The notes under the pieces were generated by a model. That model saw only the letters and a list, made by a program, of their open reading frames with translations, searched no databases and was not told where the DNA came from. From Ricordea florida (lineage: Eukaryota > Cnidaria > Anthozoa > Corallimorpharia > Ricordeidae): 64,000 nt of DNA. The DNA lies in contig OX453286.1 of assembly GCA_949710005.1 (NCBI GenBank), positions 2,342,201-2,406,200 on the forward strand, read 5' to 3'. Each line of letters starts with the position of its first letter. The first letter of the stretch is position 1. This document shows positions 53,401-63,000 of the stretch, piece after piece. The position numbers were made by a program, and so were the translations under genes.

Positions 53401-54628
53401 GTATTTTGGAGGTGCAGGGCGAGTGGCAGAAAGAGAGGCCTTTCACGTTTATAAAAGAAGCGATTGCTACGCAACGATGTTCTTCACTGCTCTGTTTTTT
53501 CCTCTTTCAGCGCCAATGGGAAATCAAAATGGTGATACCGACCAGGACGACTACCTTCTCCACCTCGAGGACATTTTACATCGGATACACGAAGTCTTTT
53601 ACAAAACTGTCGACAGCATAAAATCAAAAGGTTGCGACAAAGCAAAACAAACCTCAGACATTACAAAATATTGTTCGCCAGGAACAGTTACTCCGGACAC
53701 CAAGGTTATCGTTACGAGTCTACGAGGCGATGTGTTGCGAGGAACAAATATCGTATTTACTGGAGTGATACCAACCACTGTTAAGCCGGAAGAAAGTCAA
53801 CCTTGGCGAATCGCACGCGCACTCGGGGCTAAGGTTAGCAACCTAGTTTGCAGGCGCAAGGACGCAAAACGCCCCAGTGACGTAACGACACACGTGATCG
53901 CTGGACGTCTCGGCACTGAGAAACTGTACCGCGCGATTAAAACGCCTGGAATCAAAATTGTTACTCCGGCGTGGTTATGGTGTTGCTCTGAACGATGGGA
54001 GTGGGTCGATGAACGGTTGTTTCCCGTAGGGGGTTTAGAGAAGTACAAGCAACAGATGCGGGATCAGAACACGCCTCGCGGGACTCCCCGCGAGACACCT
54101 CGAGAAACTGTGGAAAGAGTTGAAGGAAATGGGTCAGCGAACGTAACTGGTGAGAACACAGAGGGTGACTCGACTAAAACGAGGTCTGATTCTGTTTGTA
54201 GTGCAGATCTTCTTATGTCTACGCTGAACCCTTTGCTTTCGTTTTCACCGTCGGAGGTGGAAGCTATGGACAAAGAGGTTGAAGACCTCATGAATGACAG
54301 TGGCGAGGAGAGTGATATTATTGGTAGTGTGTCCGATTCAAGCAGTTCGTCAGCCTCGGAAGATTCCGAACCGCCGAACAAAAGAAAGCGAGAAGATGAG
54401 GGCTCGCGTGAATCAGAGGACAGCGATTCGTGCAATAAACAAAGCAGACTTGACAAGGACGCAGAAAAAAGCGAAGATGAACAAGAATCAAATTTGGAAT
54501 CAGACGATTACACTCACCGCTCAACACCGAGTGATGATGGTGACGATGATGATGATAATGATGACGATGATGATGGTGATGATGATGATATGGCTGCTAT
54601 GTTGGAGGCGGAACTTACACATTCATGA
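47443..54628 (+). CDS. CTDP1: RNA polymerase II CTD phosphatase FCP1 (7 exons)
   Basis: Predicted exons: 47443-47678, 48920-49012, 49773-49863, 50389-50541, 51281-51522, 51995-52662, 53511-54628; 866 aa in frame. Residues 1-80 are a biotinyl/lipoyl-like N-terminal domain (RLVRWRVVAGSEVREGSVL). The CEHKMIMKDLCCDCG segment looks zinc-binding. The FCP1 homology domain has DLDQT, with catalytic Asp173 and Asp175, then LHIFTMGSRLYAHTIA and IIDDREDVW. A long acidic insert follows in exon 6. A BRCT domain spans about 568-667 (IVFTGVIP, VTPAWLWCC). The tail is Asp-rich and ends MAAMLEAELTHS, like the RAP74-binding helix of FCP1. The enzyme removes phosphate from the polymerase II C-terminal repeats in the nucleus. 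Intron 4 opens within the catalytic domain. The exon 3 acceptor TTTGAAG is unusual. Confidence 0.94.
49065..49686. repeat. Tandem repeat of about 105 bp, six units
   Basis: Units contain ATCAAACCATGCAGTGTGAC, then GGAAAGCTACTGAACAG and TACTGTTTGTTTTA. Spacing between units is 101-106 bp. The array fills most of CTDP1 intron 2 and is intronic only. Confidence 0.9.
51600..51945 (+). repeat. Probable 3' fragment of a non-LTR retroelement or SINE
   Basis: A GC-richer segment in CTDP1 intron 5 ends with GTAAAGCACTTTAGGGTG, CAATAAATA and an A-run. This is a typical retroposed 3' end. No open reading frame is seen, and the 5' boundary is a guess. Confidence 0.45.
53043..53195. mobile_element. Inverted-repeat element with TTATTGACCAAG ends, copy 2
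   Basis: TTATTGACCAAG at 53043 and CTTGGTCAATAA ending at 53195 bound a 153-bp segment. A second inner pair is GACCTCGACTGCG and CGCGGTCAATA. It is the same family as 12824-12916 and lies in CTDP1 intron 6. Confidence 0.65.
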
Positions 54629-55670
54629 ATTATAGATACATTTAATAAGTATTTACCTTCAAACGGAGCTTACATGATACCATAGCGATCATTGAATTAA
54701 GCTCCACTGCTGGAGTCTCCTTTTACCTCCTGAAAAAGTAACTGGCATTTGAGCGCAACACTTTCTTGGCATATGAAAATGGTTCTACTTTCACTGAGTT
54801 TCTGCCTTAGAGTGTTAGAGTGGGCGCGCGCTGATTGGTCGTTGATGACCTCATTCTTTAACCACCATGCGCTAGTTGGTAACAAGAGAACAGTATGTTC
54901 TCTTTCTGGTAATAATACTGATGGACAAATGTTCAAAATGCCCGTTATTGTTAATTGAAATCATCTAGATCAAACTGTATCTAAATGCATAATCCGCCAT
55001 TCTCATTGATTTTCTTGTTAAGTTTACTTTTACTCTTCAGTAATGGCACCATCATTTCATTTCTGCCATTTTCTTGGCAATTTCTATTGGTGTACGTGGG
55101 AAAGCAGGACTTCGTAGGGGGTGGGATCTGGGGCGTTTCGTTCATACGTTGTAAAAGACATGGTTGTATTCACAGTAGGTTCAGTATTGGTTTGGCCAGC
55201 ATACGATAGGCAGGGTTATGGACTCCTTACAGGATTGAATTAATTTTGTTGAAAAGGTTTCTTTGCTACTAAGCATGACATTGCAGTTTGTTAGCCACCA
55301 TCTCGTTAAATCGCCGCGCGTCATTGAGAAGCAAGTTTTTGCATGATTTGTGCGAGGTCAAATCAGTTGCCTCGCGAGTATCCTGGACAACTGGGGGAAG
55401 TCTTCTCAGATCACTTACGATCACTTACATGCATGAAGAACTATGACCCCGCACCAAAGGTAGCTGGACAGGCCAATACAGTATGATTGTTTTATATTCT
55501 TACGGTAAAGCTTTTTCACATGCACAGAGTAAAATCGTTTGTGAATAACTTTATATCTCTGAGGTATTACTGCAACCAAGCGAAGCCCCAAGGAAAACCC
55601 AGCGGGTTACAATAGTTTTTAACGCACGATGCAAGCAGCCCAGTCGATATCTCCAGACGCGTGCAAGTGC
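54629..55670. other. Intergenic region between CTDP1 and the BEL/Pao element
   Basis: Begins with the CTDP1 3' untranslated region. The variant signal TTTAATAAG lies shortly after the stop. No gene, RNA or clear repeat is recognised in the rest. Confidence 0.45.
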
Positions 55671-55833
55671 TGTTGTCGGGTCGAACATTACGTCATCCAA
55701 CCGGTTTGAACCAGTTGGATGAGCACGAGGAGAGAGTGTGTGACAGTTTTTTCTTCGGATGAAGTGATTCTTGTAACGTTGACATTTACTTGCACACTGG
55801 TGAATAAATTGTTCGTAAAAACACTACGACACA
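55671..55833 (+). repeat. Putative 5' LTR of the BEL/Pao element
   Basis: Starts TGTTGTCGGGTC and ends CTACGACACA, that is TG...CA with short inverted ends, and includes AATAAA near its 3' end. At 163 bp it is short for an LTR. The 3' LTR is out of the window, so the boundaries cannot be confirmed by comparison. Confidence 0.5.
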
Positions 55834-55836
55834 AAG

Positions 55837-55854
55837 TGGCGACCCCGCCAGGAC
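55837..55854 (+). promoter_or_regulatory. Putative primer-binding site
   Basis: TGGCGACCCCGCCAGGAC begins with TGG, the complement of a tRNA CCA end, three bases after the inferred LTR end. The priming tRNA is not identified. Confidence 0.5.
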
Positions 55855-56477
55855 AAGAACAGGAAGGAGTTTGTGAGTTACAGTTACTTAGCGAAAAAAC
55901 AAACCTGGAACGTGTGAGTAAAATCTAAAGTAAACATGGCCACCGATCTTGATCTTGACGCCGCGATAAAAAGGATCGACGCGAAATTGCGAATGTTGAA
56001 GTTTACACGGGAAGATGTACCTAGGATCAGAGGAAAAAACGAGCTGAAGGCGCTGGAACGATTACAAAAAGCTATGGAAGGTCAGATCGATGGCGTTCAC
56101 GAACAGATGTTCCAAATACAAGCTCTCAGAATAGAGAATGGAGATGATCCAGTTGAGGTGAGGGAATGGTCTCTTGAAATAGAAAGACAACTGGAAGAGT
56201 TTCAGGAAACTGCCGACGATGTGAGAGAAATGGCGAGAAACAAGCAAGAGGAGGCATTACGGAGACAGCGAGACGAAGAGGAAATGAGAGAAGAGGAGAA
56301 AAGGAGACGCCATTACGAAGAGGAGTTGAAGCTCGAGGAAGCGCGAATGAAAATGAAGCGGGAATATGAAAGGAAATTCGAGGAGGATCGAAACAAATCT
56401 ATCAAGGAAAGCGGTGCCAAGTTACCCAAGCTAACAATCACGCAGTTTCAGGGAACGCATTTGGACTGGTTGAGATT

Positions 56478-59400
56478 CAGGGGCACCCATCGGAGGTGTT
56501 CCGCAAAAAAGGTGTTCCGCAGTACACATTCAGCTGGCTGGGAAATTTTTAATTGCTAGTGGCTTCTGCTGGGAATTACTGACTTTTTCAAGCATTTCAA
56601 GCCGAGCTGGCTGGGAAATACTTACTTTTTTTCTAGCATTTCCAGCCGAACAGAAGGAGCTGGCTAAAGGAACACTGGAGACTGATGACGAGTGAAAATG
56701 AACCCCTCCACCACTCCCTCGGTAGTGACAAAGTAATGACCGCTGGCTAAAGTTATCGCGTTTGCGGAAAAAACGGTTTTGGTCGCTTCTGTCTTCATAC
56801 ACGCGGGATTATGCAAGATCCAACGATATTTTGAGGGAATATATTTTGCATCTTCCTCATTTACATGTAAGATTAATTTTCCATTGTTTTTTGTCTGTAT
56901 GCTGAAGTTCTTGTGATGTTCGTCTACAGTTGAGACGAATTGAATGAGCTAACAACAGTATTTTCATTCACAGATTCTGCAGATTTGGGGTGCCAGTTCG
57001 GCTTCCCGCTCTCAGTTCTAGAGTCGACAGCGTGATTCTTCAAACAGAAGGCAAGTTTTTATCCTCTACTTCTACGGTAAAAATTGTATTATTTCAGTTA
57101 ATTTCTTTCGACAACTCCAGGCTGTAGAGGACAAGCATGTGCCAAAAAAAAAAAAAAAATGTGCAACCTTCAACAAATTGTTAATTTCGTGTTTTCATTC
57201 CGAATTCAACAGTGGTTCAACACTGACAGATGTCTGAATTTGTTGGAAGTGGTGGTATATGCCTTAAAGTTGTAGTCAACTGCGCAAGCTTGGAAACAAT
57301 TTTGTTATATTACCAGGCTAATTGTCAGTTGAGGGGCAATTTTGGCAGGGCACGAAGTTTGTCTGGCCAGACATTATTTTATAGTTGTGTTGTCTTATGG
57401 TTTTACGGCTATGCCAGTCCACTACAGCTTTACATGTGTCATCATTACTTTTAAATTATGTCTAATGATTCAGATTGGCATCATGAGCACTGTTGTAGTG
57501 TAGATTTTTATATGCCCAACTGAGTGAAATTTACTTGTGTGAGATTGCTCCTTATCAATTTATCAGGACAGACCAATTACATGGACTAAGTAAAGTCCTC
57601 TGATTGAAATGCAACTAATCATCAGCTGTTTTGTGTGGGCTTGGGTACTCAATATGTGCAAATAAATATTTTCTCTGTTTATTAGTGTTTTTGTGTATTG
57701 TGTATGTTAGTAATTGTTATTATGACCAACATTGTACATTTTTTTACTTGGCAGATCTTTTACTACTCCTTTTTAATATCACCAATTTATCATATCATCC
57801 TCTTATTATAACAAACAAGGTTGAGTTAGGCTTGTGACGATGAGCATTCATTGCTTGTTCATTCTTGTGACCCTCTCTCTTCCATCGGAATGAGTTAGGC
57901 TTGTGACGATGAGCATTCACTGTTCGTTCATTCTTGTGACCCTCTCTCTTCCATCAGAATGAGTTAGGCTTGTGACGATGAGCACTCATTGCTTGTTCAT
58001 TCTTGTGACCCTCTCTCTTCCATCAGGTTGAGTTAGGCTTGTGACGATGAGCATTCATTGCTTGTTCATTCTTGTGACCCTCTCTCTTCCATCGGAATGA
58101 GTTAGGCTTGTGACGATGAGCACTCATTGCTTGTTCATTCTTGTGACCCTCTCTCTTCCATCAGGTTGAGTTAGGCTTGTGACGATGAGCATTCACTGTT
58201 TGTTCATTCTTGTGACCCTCTCTCTTCCATCAGGTTGAGTTAGGCTTGTGACGATGAGCATTCACTGTTTGTTCATTCTTGTGACCCTCTCTCTTCCATC
58301 AGGTTGAGTTAGGCTTGTGACGATGAGCATTCACTGTTTGTTCATTCTTGTGACCCTCTCTCTTCCATCAGGTTGAGTTAGGCTTGTGACGATGAGCATT
58401 CACTGTTTGTTCATTCTTGTGACCCTCTCTCTTCCATCAGGTTGAGTTAGGCTTGTGACGATGAGCATTCACTGTTTGTTCATTCTTGTGACCCTCTCTC
58501 TTCCATCAGGTTGAGTTAGGCTTGTGACGATGAGCATTCACTGTTTGTTCATTCTTGTGACCCTCTCTCTTCTATCGGGTGAAGGTATTTTTTTTTCTAT
58601 GCGCCAACTCTTAAATTTGCACTCACTGTATTTGAATGTTTGCATATTCAAGTCATTGAGATGAAGATGTTCGACAATTTGTTCAGCCATGGTAACAATT
58701 TCATTTTGTAATAAATTACTGACAATGACAAGTCTATTTAGTTGCGGCATTTAGCAGTCAGACATTTCTGGCTTAGTACCTGAAGCCCAGCTTGGTGACA
58801 TTTTGCACCATGATAAGAAATGGATGTTACTACCTCAGCAGCTTTTTTTGACAAAGAAGTTTATACAAGTTCATGGCGAGGACTCAGTCAAACATTGAAA
58901 TGGTTTGCAAAATTGACAGTGTGACTGGAAAAGTCAAGTCAATGTAACAACCAACCATGAAATCCTGAGAAACGAGCATACTCCCAAGGATAAAATCTTA
59001 GAACATTTTTGGAGATGGAAGAGTAAAGTAAAACTGAATTGTATGTAATCTTTATGTAATCTTATGTAATGTTCATGCCAGCTACGAGACATTGTACCTC
59101 TTTTTTGCACACTCACTGTTCACTGTATGTCAGAATTACAAGAATCAGTTAATAAATGTTTGACAGTGAAAGGTAATTGTCTAATTGTTTAACTCATTAA
59201 ATAATTTATTGTCCATTAGCCTTTTTGCATAACAGCCAAGCAATCATGATTCCCACCATTTGTTTGGAGAAGTTTTAAAATATTAGCATTAGAATTATTA
59301 AGGCATTTTCTCATACGCGGAAGTAAAATAACGGCAAAACTAAACGAATACAGGACAAGCATGCGTTTTTCACTAATTAATGTCTTTTTCAAATGCTGGC

Positions 59401-59616
59401 TGGGAAAAAAATCAGCAGACAGTCAGCTGGCTGGGAATTTCCCTGGCAATGTAGCTGGGAAGTGGAACTTTTCTTACCATCCTGCTGGGAGTGCGGAACA
59501 GATATTTTTTTCCCAGCAACAGGAAAAAAATACTAAAAATGCCTTTAAAGTGTTTACTTATCATTGTGATGGGTTGAATATTGCATTTTGGGAAAATGTT
59601 TCGTTGGGTGCCCCTG
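56478..59616. mobile_element. Non-autonomous DNA transposon inserted in gag (hAT-like)
   Basis: Begins CAGGGGCACCCA and ends TGGGTGCCCCTG, flanked by GAGATT at 56472-56477 and 59617-59622. Subterminal regions at both ends are dense in GCTGGGAA-type motifs, as is usual for hAT elements. The 3139-bp body shows no transposase. It contains a 69-bp minisatellite. A 6-bp duplication is shorter than the usual 8 bp for hAT, so the superfamily is uncertain. Confidence 0.85.
57823..58580. repeat. 69-bp minisatellite, 11 copies
   Basis: Units begin GAGTTAGGCTTGTGACGATG and end CTCTCTCTTCCATCAG or CATCGGAAT, at exact 69-bp spacing from 57823. It is carried inside the DNA transposon at 56478-59616. Adjacent copies are nearly identical, so expansion is recent. 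Confidence 0.95.
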
Positions 59617-60040
59617 GAGATTCTGGAGTCAGTTCGAAACAGAGATAGACAAGGCAAGTATCTCTCAGGTTGCTAAGTTTTCGTACCTCAAGGAGCTATT
59701 AATATCAACAGTGCGAGTCTTTGTTGATGGTCTGCCCTATAATTCTGAGGGATATGAACGAGCGAAATTTATTCTGAGTAGCAAATACGGTAAGTCAAGT
59801 GAAGTAGCAAATGCCCACATGCAAGAAATTATTGGCTTGTCCACCATTACTGGCACACGTCCAGCTCCAATCCAGGAGTTTTACGAGAAGCTAACAAGCC
59901 ACGTTCAGGTTCTTGAGACTATGGGCAAGATCAAGGAGATTCATGGATTTGCCCGCACAACCCTTGACAAACTACCTGGGATCAGAGCAGACTTAGTAAG
60001 ACTAGATGACAATTGGCAAGAGTGGGGTTTTTCTGAATAG

Positions 60041-63000
60041 ATTGAGTCCTTAAGGAGGTGGTGTGACCGTAACCCTGTTCCCAGCGACAACCCAAAGCAA
60101 GACCTCCCAAGGCGTGACTTGTCGAATCGTGATTTATCAAACCGGAAACCGCCATTTCGAAGCCCATCAAGTCATTCCCTGCCCAAGAAGAACACTGTTT
60201 ACCAAACAAAGGATGAGGTTGGAAGAATGGGACGTGGCTGCATCTATTGTAACAGTGAGGACCACAAGGCCACGGAGTGTAAAAAGGTCCCTAACTTGAA
60301 CCAGCGCAAAAAGATCTTAAGTGACAAGAGGTTGTGTTTCAACTGCACAGGTGCAAAACACCAAGCGCAAGATTGCCGCAGCAAAACCAACTGCCAGCTT
60401 TGTGGTCACAGGCATCACACATCCATTTGTGATAAACAGCATAGCAACAATCAAATGATGTTAGCAACTGGTGAAGGATCTGTCATTTACCCAGTGGTGG
60501 TTGTAGTGGTTGATGGTATCAAATGCAGGGCTTTACTAGATACAGGTTCTGGAAGTTCCTATGCATCAGCAGCCCTTGTTGCTCGTTTGAATAAACGACC
60601 TTTCCACGTCGAACATAGACAGATTGAAATGATGCTTTGCTCAACAGTCCAGAAGGTCCAGAGCTATTCTGTTAAGGTTGGCAGTGTTGATGGGAAGTTT
60701 GAGATGACAACGAGGGTCAGCAAGGTTGACAAAGGTCTTTTGCTCACTGTCCCCAATCCGAATTATGAAGATCTGATCAGGAAATATTGTCATCTACAAG
60801 GAGTGGTCATGAACGATGACGACAAGAAGAGTGAGTTGCCCATCCATGTAATCCTTGGGGCTAGTGAGTACTCAAGAATAAAGACGGAGACCAAGCCAAA
60901 GATTGGACAACCATCCGAACCAATTGCCGAGCTCACCAAGCTAGGGTGGACCATGATGTCTACAGGAGAGGAAAGCGTACTCTCAAATGTTTACTTTACA
61001 AGGACATCCACAGCAGACTACCAGCAACTCTGCAGTTTAGATGTGTTGGGGCTTGAGGATAGGGCGGAAGAAGACCAACAGGACGTCTTTGATGAGTTCA
61101 GCCAACAGTTACAACGGAGTGAGGAAGGATGGTATCAAACAGGATTACTGTGGAAGGTGGGACACGCTCCCCTGCTCAAGAATGAACGTGGGAGCAAAAG
61201 AAGACTTGAAGGTTTGCTAAAGAAGTTACAGAGAGAACCGGGGATGTTAGACAAGTACGATGAAATCATACAAGAGCAGTTGGCTGATGGGATAGTTGAA
61301 AGAGTTACAGATGTGGCGACCAGTAGGGAATTTTACATTCCACACAAAGGAGTAAAGAGGGAATCAGCAGAGACAACCAAACTGAGGATTGTATTTGATG
61401 CGTCGGCAAAGCCAGGAGAGGAGAAGCCATCACTAAATGAGTGCCTAGAAAGCGGACCGCCCCTTCAGAATCTGTTGTGGGACGTGTTAGTGCGTAATCG
61501 TTTTAAGCCAGTCGCGCTGGCAGGTGACATCAAGCAGGCGTTTCTACAAGTACGAATAAGGGCAGAAGACAGAGATGCACTGCGCTTTCATTGGATCAAG
61601 GACAAGGACCCATCAGCTATTGAATTCTTGAGGTTCACGCGAGCATTATTCGGCTTGGTTCAGTCGCCATTCCTATTGGCAGCGACACTAAAATTGCATC
61701 TAGAGAGCCTAAGGGAGAAGTACCCAGAAGAAATTGAAGAGATCCTAAGGAGTCTATACGTCGATGATGTTATCACTGGTGGCAGTACCGCGGCAGAAGT
61801 CCAAGAACTGAAGAAGACCATAGTGTCAGTGTTTGGAGAGGCAAAGTTTACTATGCACAAGTGGAACTCTAATGTGTCTCAGCTGGAGAGTGAAATTATT
61901 AGTGTCAAAGAGCAGCCAACCTTTGCAAAGCAACAGTTGGGGGTCAAGGAAGGGGAATCAAAGCTGTTAGGACTCCCATGGAACAAATCAGATGACTCAA
62001 TTGCTGTGAAATTTCCTGAGGAACCTATTGATGTTACGAAAAGAGGGATCCTACGTTTCCTAGCCGCTGTATACGACCCACTAGGTTTAGCATCACCTGC
62101 AACACTTGTGGGAAAGTTTCTGTATCGTGAAGTATGTGACTTGCGTCTGCCATGGGATGAGAAGGTATCAGACAAAATTGGGCAAGAATGGTTCAAGTTT
62201 GTGAGGAGTCTCCCAAGCATGATTGAAGTGCCACGAAGCCTACCAAGGTTTAAAGAGCCAACTGAGGGAGTTGAGCTACATGTCTTTGGCGACACAAGTG
62301 GATCTGGGATATCCGCAGTTGCATATGCAGTAATCCAACAAGCCTCAGGGTTGAGCCAGGGTTTAATTGCGGCTAAGTCAAGATTGGCAAAGAAGAATCT
62401 TACCATTCCGAGACTGGAACTTGTAGCAGCACATATGGCCGCAAACCTTGCAGAGAATGTGCGAAAGGCATTATCTGACCATCCAATCAAGTCAGTTTAT
62501 GGCTGGAGTGACAGCAAGGTTGCCCTCCACTGGATCAAGGGGGGCGGTTCTTACAAGCAATTCGTTGCTAATAGAGTCCGCAAGATCAATGCCAAGGATT
62601 TCATTGAGTGGAGGCACGTGGACACCAAACGGAACCCGGCAGACGTAGGAAGCAGAGGTTGTAAGGCAGGTCATCTATCCAGTTTGTGGTTACCAGGTCC
62701 AGAGTGGCTTCCCAATCGGGAAGAGTGGCCAGAAGAGATAGTGACGAACCCTAGCAAAGAAACAGAAGCAGAAGCTAAGCTCACTAAGGAGATCTTTGCA
62801 GTTGCAGTCGAACCAAAGGATGATCTTGATGAGTTACTGGAGAAGCATGTTTTTTGGCAGATGGTCAGAGTTACGGGATGGGTCGGACGGTTTTCTCAGA
62901 ACTGCCGAAGCAAGAAACTGTATCGAATCAGAGGTCCCTTGACGACAGCTGAAACCGATAGAGCAGTGAAGTGGTGGATAAGACGTGAACAAGGGAGATA

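Larger units (their letters stand above)
55936..60040 (+). pseudogene. gag: BEL/Pao gag, interrupted by a transposon and ending at an in-frame TAG
   Basis: The N-terminal part (55936-56477) starts MATDLDLDAAIKRIDAKLRM and contains a long charged coiled coil (about residues 45-165), then the KLPKLTITQFQGTHLDW entry of the BEL gag core. A DNA transposon begins at 56478. The second part resumes at 59623 after the duplicated GAGATT, with core motifs SYLKELL and AKFILSSKYG, in the same frame as the first. The frame then meets TAG at 60038-60040; the codons after it remain open into pol. So the gag carries two lesions, a 3.1-kb insertion and one nonsense codon. Gag would form the particle shell. 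Confidence 0.85.
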
